Shown here: piece after piece, positions 1 through 9,015 of the stretch
Layout of the letters: the number at the start of each line of letters is the position of its first letter
How positions within the stretch are numbered: position 1 is the stretch's first letter
Assembly: GCF_021155775.2 (NCBI RefSeq)
Contig: NC_060238.1
Span: 14,856,542-14,920,541 of the forward strand
Direction: 5' to 3'
DNA: 64,000 bases
Source: Neodiprion pinetum
Taxonomy: Eukaryota; Arthropoda; Insecta; Hymenoptera; Diprionidae
Translations under genes and position numbers: made by a program
Notes under the pieces: model-generated
The model's database searches: none
What the model saw: only the letters and a program-made list of their open reading frames with translations
Told to the model about the DNA's origin: nothing

Positions 1-258
1 GTTGATTCTAGTATACCGATTCTTCTGTGTGGTGATTTTAACAAAAACGTAAAGCCTGACAACTCGTTTCTTAATTTCAAGAAAAATACGTATAATCTTG
101 ATTGCGTATCAAACGTTTCTAAGTCAACTACGTTAAAAGGAACAACTATCGACTTGACTTTCGCAAGACACATTACAGCAGAAACACTTCCTTTCATTTC
201 ATATTTCTCCTATCATCGTCCTATCCTCAACAAAATCACTCAAATAGGAATTAGTTAA
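1..258 (+). pseudogene. C-terminal fragment of an EEP-type endonuclease (TE-derived)
   Basis: Frame 1 is open from the window edge to a TAA at 256-258 (85 codons). It reads ILLCGDFN near the start, then TTLKGTTIDLTFAR, then ISYFSYHRPIL. GDFN, the ID..F strand and a late SYHRP (equivalent to the S-D-H end of the fold) are the spacing of the endonuclease/exonuclease/phosphatase family used by LINEs and by some Helitron-type elements as a nicking domain. The start lies outside the window, so the parent element cannot be named; the SYFSYH form reminds me of Helitron-associated endonucleases more than LINE ones, but this is a weak impression. About 160 bp of AT-rich DNA with nothing recognisable separates it from the Polinton A tract. 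Confidence 0.5.
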
Positions 259-457
259 GTTTAAGTTTACATGTACAATGTTTTAGTAAACAAAATATAT
301 TTCTATAGTTAAAATTTGTGCAATTCTTATTTTCATTCAATTCCTTGTTCCTATTGTGCAATTTAATTAAATTCATATCAATAAATATTCTACCGAGAAA
401 AAGACGTTGTCACGTAAAATCTTCGCCCGTAAAACCGACTTTACAGGCAACCATTTT

Positions 458-674
458 TTATTTTTTGGTGAACTTTTTTTCATTTTCTGAAATTTTTCTC
501 CATTTTCTGGGAACTTTTTTTTTATTTTCTGAAAGCTTTTTTGCTTTCTGGAAACTTTTTTAACGTGTTAATTAGATGGGAAAAATGTTTTCGGAAAACT
601 TTTTTTGGTTTTCTGAAAACTTTTTTTCATCTTCTGAAAACTTTTTTTCGTTTTCGGAAAAGTTTTTTTCGTTG
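458..674. repeat. A/T-rich tandem array of TTTTCNGAAAA palindromes (Polinton A, left piece)
   Basis: About ten degenerate units of roughly 20 bp follow the form TTTTTTTCRTTTTCTGAAAAC. Each unit contains an 11-bp palindrome TTTTC-N-GAAAA. The same array follows polB in the other Polinton copies (22715-22845, 24273-24512, 25170-25409, 26844-26967, 61139-61203). Short ORFs called here are low-complexity (Phe/Ser-rich) and are not genes. Confidence 0.85.
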
Positions 675-1106
675 TGTTACGTCCTCCAGACTTCATATTC
701 CTTTCCCACGCTCTTAGCTACCTTACGCTCTGTAGTCTACCCTTATCGTTCGCGAGTCAGCAGGTTCTCCTGTAACTCGCGGCTAGCTTGCCTGCTACAT
801 CCGGCAAAAGCAGGCAGATCCATCCCAGCACTCGAGCAAGACACCTATCCCTCTAAACCAAGACCATACCCTTTTTCCCTTGACCGACTCCGTTGCATTG
901 ACCACTAATAAACAATCATATACTCGTTTACCTTCCCTTAATACCGATCCCTTTCTATTCCATTCCCTTTCCTGCATTGGGAGTAGTAGCACGCGAGTGC
1001 ATAGTCGACGTGAACGGACCCTACAATAGCCAAATAACACCTTGGCTGGGCGTCGAGTAAGCTCCGATTACCGCTCATCGGAGCCTACGCAATCTACCCC
1101 GTAACA
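675..1106 (+). repeat. Gypsy-1 5' LTR (432 bp)
   Basis: It starts TGTTACGTCC and ends CCCGTAACA, giving the TG...CA ends with a short inverted repeat TGTTAC/GTAACA. It is repeated at 9016-9452 and, in Gypsy-3, at 61204-61639. The short ORFs in it are incidental. Confidence 0.93.
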
Positions 1107-1107
1107 T

Positions 1108-1127
1108 TTTGGTGGCAGCGGTTTTGC
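1108..1127 (+). other. Primer-binding region of Gypsy-1
   Basis: Directly after the LTR comes TTTTGGTGGCAGCGG, a TGG-starting tract as expected for complementarity to a tRNA 3' CCA end. Gypsy-3 has TTTTGGTGACAGCGG at the same place (61640 on). I could not assign the tRNA. Confidence 0.6.
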
Positions 1128-1775
1128 CCGTCGACCTACCCGTCAGTGCAGTGCTGCATGTTTTCTACGAAAGTGTTCAGTGATCAAAATTTCTAACGCC
1201 GTATCAATCAGTGATAGCCGTGTTACGAACGAACTCCGGCCCACGAGGTACTGTGACAGGCATGCAGAACCTATCCAACTCACCACGGACACAGGCTCTG
1301 CAAACAGTCCCCAATTTCAATAACTCCGTCACATTTTGGTACTATTGAAATTCATCGATACGTACGACGTCGAATAACTGTGTAGCGAGTGGAAATTCAG
1401 TGCGATAGCCAAGTTGAGCCGCACACCGCATCTGAACACATCACCCTTCGAACCGACAAATATTGAATGGACCCTTCCCGCTCATTCGGACTCCTGCAAC
1501 CCTGTTAAGACGAGAACCTAGACCCGAAAGTGACATCGCCCTAAGACCTGGATTACCACACTTATTTATCAACACGCCACGGAGTACCCCATCTATACCC
1601 TCCTCGTGCCGACGCATGACGTGTATCGCCTCTTCAAGTTTCACCTGCGTCCAGCTGCCTACAATCATGCTGTACTCTGTTTTTGCGTTAACCTTTGCCC
1701 TGTTAGTCTATTCTGAGTCTTAGTATTGAGTTGATATTTTTATTCCTATACTTGCAATACCCTGCTTAAATCAAC

Positions 1776-2878
1776 ATGGCACCAACTAACGAAACCGGTT
1801 CAAATTTTTGGTCAGTAAAAGATGTCTTGCCAACAATCCCCCCCCCCCCCCCCCTTCGACGGCCACAACATGCCCTTTGACTCATTTGTAGAACAATTAC
1901 GTCACGTAGAGACTCTTATAAAAGCTTCGGATAAAATGACTTTCGCCAAATTTGCGCAATCAAAGGTTACAGGCCCCGCATCTCAATATTTAATAGGCAT
2001 TAACTGTAATGACGTCGAGGACCTCATAACTGCCCTTAGCCGAGCATACCGCCCGGATATCCCCATACGCCAGTTATCCGCTCAATTAGATAGAATTACA
2101 CAACAACCATATGAGCGCATCATAGATTACTCGTGCAGAATAAGAGCAATATCAAAAGAAATAAGCACAGTGATCATAGCCAAACACCCACTAGACTTAG
2201 CAACGCTTCTACTGAACGATCTGAAGAAGGATACCTCAAGATCGTTTATTAGAGGGCTTCGGCCAGAATTGGAGTGGAGAATCGCTACTATCAGACCATT
2301 ACCAACCTTCGAAACTGCCGTCAGCATCGCCGAAGGTGAAGAAGCCAAGCTAATTAACCGTCAGATGCAATTCTCTGCACATTATTTTACCCCCTTTACA
2401 CCCATGTGTCTGCCGTTACCCCCCCCATACTGCTCCTCCGTCTCAGGTGCCCACCGCGGCCTCCTCTATCCCTCCCCTGATGTCATTGCCCACACGTGGT
2501 TACGTTTATCAACCAGCGCCTCGTACCGAACCCGGAACCTACGCCCAAGCGCTCCATCCGAACAACAGTTCTGCTGACCACGTTAATGCTCTGCCCAGCA
2601 CTTGTTAATTTTGTAACCACCAGGGTCACTCCATCACGGAATGTCACCGTTTGCAAAGTAAAAGATATTGTACCAAATGTCGCAAAATGGGCCACTTCCA
2701 CAATGAATGCAACGTAAACCAAGAACTGCACTGCGACAATTGTAACCGCAGAGACCACACAGTAGACCGATGTAGATCCTTTCCGCGTAATAACCAAGGC
2801 AATGCAGGCTCAAATAAACATTTAAACGGGAACATCGCCCGCGGGGAGAACGCGCCCGCGAGCAATGCAAACAACTAG
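1776..2878 (+). pseudogene. gag: Gypsy-1 gag, frameshifted
   Basis: Translation from ATG 1776 (MAPTNETGSNFWS) matches the intact start of Gypsy-3 gag at 62308. A run of 17 C at 1838-1854, where Gypsy-3 has six, shifts the frame, so the rest is read from 1822 (DGHNMPFDSFVEQLRHVETL, a capsid-like helical region) to a stop at 2575-2577. A further frame change leads to the nucleocapsid, where the first zinc knuckle has a TAA after its first Cys and the next two read CTKCRKMGHFHNEC and CDNCNRRDHTVDRC (CX2CX4HX4C). It ends with TAG at 2876-2878, overlapping the pol frame. The expected role is capsid assembly and RNA packaging. At least three breaks make it inactive. Confidence 0.88.
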
Positions 2879-5490
2879 CGTTCCGATCTTCAGGTCATAT
2901 TCTCATAACAGCTTCAGCTGACCCTCCACTGATTTCGATCGACACCCCCGAGCTAATAAAAATATCTACATTTATTATTGACACCGGTGCAGACGTCAAC
3001 TTGGTCAAAGAAAGTTCCGTTAGGCCCCTCGTACGACGAACAACCGACGAACGTTTGACGCTGACTGGTATAACAGACAAAAAGACGCAAACTATCGCAA
3101 AAACGGAAATACGTTTTAATAATAAATCCCATACCTTTCACTTGGTCCCTGACTCGTTTCCGATTCCGCACGACGGCATCTTAGGCCAGCCCTTTTTACG
3201 AAAAGAGAAAGCAACTATTTCTTTTAACTCAAACTCGGTGATGCTTGGATCCTCATTGCCAATCCATTTTAGTAAATTCGATGAACCCTCGTCCGCGCCC
3301 GAAAAAACGCGCGTAATTACAATACAGGCTCGTACCGTGAAAGCCATCCCACTAATAGTTGCGAACCCAGACACTAAAGTAGGTTACCTTAAACGCATTG
3401 ATTTAGGCAACAATGTTCTATGTGGTGAAGCGTTAGTTGAAAACCAGAACGGCATCGCTTACTCGTACGCGTTCAATTGTAACGAATCTGCCGTAGAGAT
3501 AAGACCCCCAACAGTAACCCTAGACGAGTTCGACGAGCCACTGAGTACAGTCATGCCCAACGCTACGCCCACTGCATCGAGTAACCACCACAGCGATGCC
3601 CGCGCCAAAACCCTCGTTCCGCACCCAGGCCCTCTCCTCAGCAACTCATTAATTGTTTCTGCCGCCAAGCGTACATCGCGACCGACTAATAATCCCCCCT
3701 CCTGCCCCATCCAGTCCACTGACCTCGCGCAACTGCAATCCGATCCTCCTATCCCTGACGACAGTACACCCTGTCCCGGTGCCGCAACAGTGCTCTTGAC
3801 TGACAGTAGGTCAGAAAGATTGGACGTCCTAAAGAACAGCTTACATCTTGATCATTTAAATGAGACCGAAAAACAATGTATATTTAACCTCGTAACAGAA
3901 TTTAACCATCTCTTTTATCTCCCAGGTGATAAATTAGGCCACACCAATTTATCTCATCACACTATCCCCACGATGGACAATACGCCTATTCATACCAAAC
4001 AATACCGTTTTCCCAAAATTCGCAAAGACGAAATCGAATCCCAAGTTGATAAACTACTCAAACAAAATCTTATTAAACATTACTCATCTCCGTATAATTC
4101 CCCATTGTGGATCGTTCCAAAAAAACCGGATAGTGACGGCAATAAACGATGGCGTATGGCAATCGACTACAGAAAACTTAACGAAAACACAGTCGGCGAC
4201 GCATACCCCATGCCCGATATCACGGAAATCCTTGACCAGCTTGGCTCAGCTAAATACTTTTCCACATTTGACCTTGCTTTCGGGTTCCACCAAATTCCCA
4301 TGCATCCAGATCACAGCACGAAAACTGCATTTTCGACACCTAGAGGCCATTATGAATTTTCTCGTATGCCCTTCGGACTAAAGAACGCCCCCGCCACGTT
4401 TCAAAGGCTCATGGACCAAGTCCTTCTAGGCCTACAAGGCAACGAGATGTTCGTATATTTAGATGACATAGTTATTTACGCTCGAAACTTGCAAGAACAT
4501 GAAATTAAATTTTGGAAATTGATGAAGCGACTAACCGCTACTGGTTTAACTCTACAGCCAGACAAGTGCGAATTCTTGCGCAAGGAAGTCGTTTACCTCG
4601 GACACCTCATAACTGAGTCAGGAGTAAAACCTGACCCTGGTAAATTAATAGCTGTAAAAGAGTATCCTGTCCCCAAAAGTCCCAAAAATGTTAGACAGTT
4701 CCTTGACCTTTTAGGTTATTACCGAAGATTTGTTCCAAATTTTGGAAAAATTGCTAAATGCCTTAACAATTTAACGAAGAAGGATACCCCTTTCATCTGG
4801 ACGTCCGAACACCAGTCTGCCTTTGAAACCTTACGCGATTGTTCATGCAAAGAACCAATTCTACAACACCCGGACTTCAACAAACCATTCACGCTCACTA
4901 CAGACGCGTCCAAATTCGCGATAGGTGCAGTTCTCAGTCAAGATAAAGACGGTGCCGACCTACCAGTAGCATACGCATCCCGAGCCCTCAAGCCCGCTAA
5001 ATTAAACTACTCGGTACCTGATAAAGAATTCTTAGCCGCCTACTGGAGTATGAATCACTTCCGCCCCTACATCTATGGTCAGAAGTTCACTTTAATAACA
5101 GACCACGAGCCACTCAAATGGGTAAAAAGCGTCAAGAAGCCTAATTCCCGTTTATTACGATGGAGCTTAGAACTAGCAGAGTACGACTTTGATACAAAAT
5201 ACAAGTCCGGAAAATCTAATACCAACGCTGATGCTCTGTCCAGGAACGCACCGCCCGACACCGCTCAAATTCTTCCCATAGATGCAAAACGTCCACGTCC
5301 AACGACTGAAGCCTGTAGCGATAAACCAAAAAAACGCACTAAAAAGACTCATCAGTACCCCAGACGCCCTCGACAGACCACAAACGAGTCCACCAACCCA
5401 GCTCCACTGAAACACCCTAAAATCTCACAACCCTGTAAGATGATATACTCCTCTGATGCCTCTGATTCCTCAAGATCTCTCCGACAATGA
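2875..5490 (+). CDS. pol: Gypsy-1 Pol, protease-reverse transcriptase-RNase H part
   Basis: The frame is open from the end of gag (CTA at 2875) to TGA at 5488-5490. Domains in order: retropepsin with DTGAD at about 2980 and DGILGQPFL at 3172; a linker; reverse transcriptase from about 3990 with WRMAIDYRKLN (4150), STFDLAFGFHQI (4260) and the catalytic FVYLDDIVIYA (4450); RNase H with TTDASKFAIGAVLS (about 4900), DKEFLA (5020) and ITDHEPLKWV (5095). The first two palm Asp and the RNase H acidic residues are present. The frame overlaps gag and is offset from it, so a ribosomal frameshift is the likely mode of expression. The ORF has no stops for about 870 codons. It ends in a Lys/Arg/Ser-rich linker; the integrase part continues in another frame. 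Whether that break is a mutation or a second programmed shift cannot be told here. Confidence 0.93.
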   Translation, partial: LAFRSSGHILITASADPPLISIDTPELIKISTFIIDTGADVNLVKESSVRPLVRRTTDERLTLTGITDKKTQTIAKTEIRFNNKSHTFHLVPDSFPIPHDGILGQPFLRKEKATISFNSNSVMLGSSLPIHFSKFDEPSSAPEKTRVITIQARTVKAIPLIVANPDTKVGYLKRIDLGNNVLCGEALVENQNGIAYSYAFNCNESAVEIRPPTVTLDEFDEPLSTVMPNATPTASSNHHSDARAKTLVPHPGPLLSNSLIVSAAKRTSRPTNNPPSCPIQSTDLAQLQSDPPIPDDSTPCPGAATVLLTDSRSERLDVLKNSLHLDHLNETEKQCIFNLVTEFNHLFYLPGDKLGHTNLSHHTIPTMDNTPIHTKQYRFPKIRKDEIESQVDKLLKQNLIKHYSSPYNSPLWIVPKKPDSDGNKRWRMAIDYRKLNENTVGDAYPMPDITEILDQLGSAKYFSTFDLAFGFHQIPMHPDHSTKTAFSTPRGHYEFSRMPFGLKNAPATFQRLMDQVLLGLQGNEMFVYLDDIVIYARNLQEHEIKFWKLMKRLTATGLTLQPDKCEFLRKEVVYLGHLITESGVKPDPGKLIAVKEYPVPKSPKNVRQFLDLLGYYRRFVPNFGKIAKCLNNLTKKDTPFIWTSEHQSAFETLRDCSCKEPILQHPDFNKPFTLTTDASKFAIGAVLSQDKDGADLPVAYASRALKPAKLNYSVPDKEFLAAYWSMNHFRPYIYGQKFTLITDHEPLKWVKSVKKPNSRLLRWSLELAEYDFDTKYKSGKSNTNADALSRNAPPDTAQILPIDAKRPRPTTEACSDKPKKRTKKTHQYPRRPRQTTNESTNPAPLKHPKISQPCKMIYSSDASDSSRSLRQ

Positions 5491-8176
5491 GTTCAGCGAT
5501 AAAAAAACTCCGTTGCTCAAACCCCCCCTCGTTACCCCGGCACCGATCCAAGTACATCACCAACCTAAACGCCATCGCGAAACAAATTCTTCAACAAATC
5601 CTGGGCCTCATAAAAGACCATACCTGAGCTATTTTTCAGATTCTTCCCTTAGCTCGGATGACTTACAGACCCCAGAAACTGAATCAGGAATTGATGACCT
5701 TTGTCCAACCACCGATTCACCGGGCCCTTTTTATAGTGATTTCCTCATAGAAAGCGAAACTTTTCCTCTCATGCGTAATAGACGTATCAAAGAAATAAAA
5801 GCTGACCTATTACAGCAAAAGGATAACTTGGCTCATTGCATATCGGCTGACTGCCAAATGTCAAAAGGAATCGCTTCAGAACTGACAGAACGTAAATTCA
5901 TAAACCGCGAACAACTTAGAGAATTCGACCCGACTGTGACTGACGTTATTTCTGTGGTACATGGAAACCGGAAAATCTATAACCTAGTTACAAAGTCCAA
6001 ATACAGCGACAAACCTTTGCCCCACGTTTTTTTTGACACCTTGGTTAACTTTAGGAAAACCTTGCAAGAAGATGGCGTAACATCCGTCTCGATACCATTG
6101 ATCGGTTGCGGACTCGACAAATTAGAATGGAGCGCGGTACGCAGAATGATCCATTACGTTTTTAAAAATTCGAAAATAAGAATCACCGTTTGCCGCCTCG
6201 ACTCTCCGCTTCCTGCCACCGCGCGCCCCTGCATTACACCCCCACCCGTTTATACTAACCTCCCTGACCCTGTCCCTTTCACATCTGGATTGTCCCCCCG
6301 CCGCCATCTGCGAAAGGAATCGGAACGTCCGACTAAACCTGCAGCACCTCGTCCGATTCCACCTCCACCCCCGCCCACTGACGTCATCATGCCCTCCCCT
6401 GTCGGGCCTCCGCGTCTCGCTAGGAGATACCCCCCCGCTACTTCCAGGCCGACGAACCCTTCCTTACACTCCTGTTTCCCTCCCCCCTCGCCCCTCCCGC
6501 CCACCTCTGATAACGACGACAGTTCCGACTTGCTCACGGACGCTGAATACTATACGTGCACTCAACAATTCGACTCCTATATGGAAATTACTGACCATAA
6601 CCATGACAGTGCTCTCAACACTAACGATGATCAAATTAATGACCCTCACGGTTTTGCATATTTTATTGACAACTTAGACGACATACCAGTATCGGACAAT
6701 GTCAAAGATACCAATGATGGACTTTTGATGCTCAAAACCAACTATGCGCACTTTATATCGACAGACTGCGCTTGCATCAAAGGTATACCAGCCCAACTTG
6801 CCAGCGAGAATATGGTTGACCCAAAAATAGTAATGAGGCCTCGTCCGCGAAAATTTGATATCATTGAATCTAAGCACAATAGTCGACGTATTTTCACCCT
6901 AGTATTGGAAACAAAAGGCTCAGATAAAAGCAATCTATACGATATCTTCAAGCTATTGTCCAAACTGAAAACGGCTTTAGCCGATTCAAACCTAAAGTCT
7001 CTTGCCCTCCCGATAACCGATGACAGTTTAGACGCTCTCGATCCTCGCGTTATCCGAAAACTTCTATCCTATATTTTCGCAGACTTAGAAATTCAAATCA
7101 TCCTTTGTCGAAACACGACTGTCATCCCAGACGAATGTTTACGAAAAGAAATAATCAGAGAATGCCACGAATCGTTGATTGGCGGTCATCAAAGTGTGAC
7201 TAAAATATATAACCGCATTAGACAAAAGTATTTTTGGCCCCGTATGAAAGAACAAATCCAAGATTCCATAAGAACTTGCGAGAGTTGCCAAAGAAAAAAA
7301 TTGGTCAGAGTAAAAACCAAATTGCCAATGATGATAACGGACACGCCTGCAGATGCATTCGACAAAGTGGCATTAAATATTGTTGGACCTTCACCCCTTA
7401 CTAAATCGAACAACGAATATCTCTTAACGATGCAATGCAATTTGACAAAATTCCTGGACGCCATCCCTTTACCTGATGCCACCACCAAAACTATAGGCGC
7501 AGCATTCGCAAAAGAATACATTACACGTTACGGTGCTCCTCGAGCAATACTTACAGACCAAGGACAGAATTTTATGAGCACAGTCATCAAACAACTTTGT
7601 AAACTTTTCAAAATTAAGCAAATACGAACCACAGCTTACCGCCCACAGTCTAACGGATCGCTAGAACGCAGTCACCTTGTTCTCACTGAGCACATCAAAC
7701 ACTACACGGATGCTGGTAAAGACAGGGACGATTACATCCGCTTTGCAATTTTTTGTTATAACACCGCGAAGCACGAAGGTACTAACTTCACCCCCCACCA
7801 ACTAATTTTTGGCTCTCAAGCCAGACTCCCAACAGACGCGAACCCTGCCAGCGCGTATACTCGTTCCTACGATTCCTTCCTCCTAGACTTAATCGCTAAT
7901 CTATCCAGCATACGAAAACACGCCGCGTCCAACCTACAACAAGCAAAGCATCGTTCCAAGACGTATTACGACCGTAACGTCAACAGCCAAAATTCCGAAG
8001 CAGGTCAAAAGGTCAATCTTCTGAACGAAACCCGATCCAAATTCGACGACCACTATGAAGAAGTGTATACGATTAAACGTATAATTGACAATATTAATGC
8101 TGAAATTTGGATTACCCCCCGAAAAACTAAAATCGTCCATTTCAATGAATTGAAATTGGCACACTTAACCGACTAA
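5456..8176 (+). CDS. pol: Gypsy-1 Pol, tandem macrodomains plus integrase
   Basis: This 906-codon frame overlaps the RT-RNase H frame by 35 bp in another register. Residues 1-108 are a Pro/Ser linker. Residues 110-248 form a TARG1-like macrodomain, residues about 250-420 a proline-rich linker with acidic end, and residues 422-552 a second, degenerate macrodomain. Then come the integrase zinc module (ECHESLIGGHQSV...RTCESCQRK, HHCC) and the core. In the core the second catalytic Asp (7556, TDQGQNF) and the Glu (7664, SLERSH) are 36 apart, the D35E spacing. The first catalytic position reads ALNIVGPSP, so Asp is replaced by Asn (7376-7378), which should abolish strand transfer. The C-terminus (NEAGQ/VNLLNETRSKFDDHYE region) is the usual SH3-like tail. 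ATG 5456 may be incidental, since the natural product is probably a polyprotein. Confidence 0.9.
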   Translation: MPLIPQDLSDNEFSDKKTPLLKPPLVTPAPIQVHHQPKRHRETNSSTNPGPHKRPYLSYFSDSSLSSDDLQTPETESGIDDLCPTTDSPGPFYSDFLIESETFPLMRNRRIKEIKADLLQQKDNLAHCISADCQMSKGIASELTERKFINREQLREFDPTVTDVISVVHGNRKIYNLVTKSKYSDKPLPHVFFDTLVNFRKTLQEDGVTSVSIPLIGCGLDKLEWSAVRRMIHYVFKNSKIRITVCRLDSPLPATARPCITPPPVYTNLPDPVPFTSGLSPRRHLRKESERPTKPAAPRPIPPPPPPTDVIMPSPVGPPRLARRYPPATSRPTNPSLHSCFPPPSPLPPTSDNDDSSDLLTDAEYYTCTQQFDSYMEITDHNHDSALNTNDDQINDPHGFAYFIDNLDDIPVSDNVKDTNDGLLMLKTNYAHFISTDCACIKGIPAQLASENMVDPKIVMRPRPRKFDIIESKHNSRRIFTLVLETKGSDKSNLYDIFKLLSKLKTALADSNLKSLALPITDDSLDALDPRVIRKLLSYIFADLEIQIILCRNTTVIPDECLRKEIIRECHESLIGGHQSVTKIYNRIRQKYFWPRMKEQIQDSIRTCESCQRKKLVRVKTKLPMMITDTPADAFDKVALNIVGPSPLTKSNNEYLLTMQCNLTKFLDAIPLPDATTKTIGAAFAKEYITRYGAPRAILTDQGQNFMSTVIKQLCKLFKIKQIRTTAYRPQSNGSLERSHLVLTEHIKHYTDAGKDRDDYIRFAIFCYNTAKHEGTNFTPHQLIFGSQARLPTDANPASAYTRSYDSFLLDLIANLSSIRKHAASNLQQAKHRSKTYYDRNVNSQNSEAGQKVNLLNETRSKFDDHYEEVYTIKRIIDNINAEIWITPRKTKIVHFNELKLAHLTD
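5783..6199 (+). other. Macrodomain 1 (TARG1/OARD1-like) inside Gypsy-1 Pol
   Basis: The frame reads IKEIKADLLQQKDNLAHCIS, then SKGIASEL, IYNLVTKSKYSDKP, and SIPLIGCGLDKLEW, ending KIRITVCRL. These match, in order, the phosphate-binding and catalytic segments of ADP-ribosyl-acylester hydrolase TARG1 (human OARD1), including the L-A-H-C-I-S segment, the (V/I)-T-K segment and GCGLD-(K/R)-L. In TARG1 the catalytic residues are Lys84 and Asp125, 41 apart. Here the equivalent Lys (5993-5995) and Asp (6116-6118) are ORF residues 180 and 221, also 41 apart. The domain is therefore predicted to be catalytically competent for ADP-ribose ester removal. Its place between RNase H and integrase is not standard for Gypsy elements. 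Residue matches are by eye and memory of the family. Confidence 0.85.
6719..7111 (+). other. Macrodomain 2 (degenerate TARG1-like) inside Gypsy-1 Pol
   Basis: The segment LLMLKTNYAHFISTDCACIK aligns with the start of macrodomain 1, followed by IKGIPAQL, IFTLVLETKGSDKS, LALPITDDSLDALD and EIQIILCRN. It has the same length and segment order as macrodomain 1. The position of the catalytic Lys is Glu (6908-6910) and the Asp is kept (7031-7033), again 41 residues apart; GCG before the Asp has become DDS. It looks like an internal duplication that has lost hydrolase chemistry and may bind ligand, or simply a decayed copy. Confidence 0.7.
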
Positions 8177-8193
8177 TTGACCTGGACCGACGC

Positions 8194-8532
8194 ATGAACG
8201 AATACGAACTTGACCTGTCCAGTTTAGTAGACGCTATTCCCTTAGCCCAAAAAGGTATCGTCCAGCATAAAATTCTATCACCAGAACAAATTATTTCCAG
8301 CCCTAAACATATCCCTTACCGCGTCGTACCCCAAATTCCTACGCGCCATGCCATCCACCACCCGCACCTAGAAATAATACCATTTCCCGATGACCTGCCT
8401 ACTCGCTCTTCGTCGCTGCTCCGGACCCAATCGGAAATTGAAATGACGGAACTAGGCATACCTAAGCCGCGTGAATTGCTCCCCGAGCAAAGCCTTAACG
8501 ATAGCTCCGAACCACTCGAAGTTTGGCGCTAA
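8194..8532 (+). CDS. Gypsy-1 short 3' ORF, unknown
   Basis: The 112-codon ORF starts 17 bp after the integrase stop, in a different frame. It has no transmembrane segment or signal peptide, so it is not a conventional env. It is Pro/Ser/Leu-rich (SPEQIISSPKHIPYR, TRSSSLLRTQ, LGIPKPRELLPEQ) and ends before the 3' UTR. It may be the frameshifted C-terminal tail of Pol or an accessory protein. I do not recognise it. Confidence 0.4.
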   Translation: MNEYELDLSSLVDAIPLAQKGIVQHKILSPEQIISSPKHIPYRVVPQIPTRHAIHHPHLEIIPFPDDLPTRSSSLLRTQSEIEMTELGIPKPRELLPEQSLNDSSEPLEVWR

Positions 8533-8689
8533 GCCCTCCGCTATTAGCAATTATATTCTTTCATTGCCTTATTCTGCCCATAATAATCTGCAGCCATAAT
8601 ATAATCATCAGCACGTTGCATAAGTTTCGTTTATAACATACACAATATCTATCATATATACAATATCTATCATATATACCACCACATTT

Positions 8690-8937
8690 ATAAGATGTCA
8701 TTCATAAATTTTTTCTTATTCAAATGTATACTAACCCACTTAAACGCGCACTAACATCTAGGCGCTATATTTTGAGACCTTTCTTCGTAATATTCTGTAA
8801 GTGATTCAGTACGATAAGATGTCATTTATAAAATTTTTTTTTTTTATTTAAATGTACACTAACCCACTTCAACGCGCACTAACATCTAGGCGCTAGATTT
8901 TAAGACCTTTCTTTGTAATATTCTGTGAATGAGTCAC
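8690..8937 (+). repeat. Tandem duplication (124 bp x 2) in the Gypsy-1 3' UTR
   Basis: Two copies starting ATAAGATGTCATT at 8690 and 8814 share TGTA(T/C)ACTAACCCACTT, GCGCACTAACATCTAGGCGC and TTTGTAATATTCTGT-like ends. The 8533-9015 interval holds no ORF; upstream of the duplication is a short ATCATATATACAATATCT repeat. Confidence 0.8.
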
Positions 8938-9000
8938 TACGTTTCATGGCCTTCCGCTTCCTTCCGAACATTCTATTTCGTACCCTCACCGAATGTTCTT

Positions 9001-9015
9001 CCCCAAGGGGGGGCG
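9001..9015 (+). other. Polypurine tract of Gypsy-1
   Basis: The sequence CCCCAAGGGGGGGCG lies immediately before the 3' LTR start TGTTATG. The purine run AAGGGGGGG is where plus-strand priming is expected. Confidence 0.7.

Noticed and set aside
458..674. Heat-shock element array
   Set aside because: The units have TTC-N-GAA with one-base spacing; heat-shock elements need two-base spacing between GAA and TTC.
418..700. Phe/Ser-rich ORFs and apparent spaced repeats resembling a CRISPR array
   Set aside because: Units are degenerate A/T-rich 20-mers without unique spacers, in a eukaryotic transposon; ORFs are low-complexity readings of the array.
8194..8532. Envelope gene of Gypsy-1
   Set aside because: No signal peptide, transmembrane segment or cleavage motif; too short.
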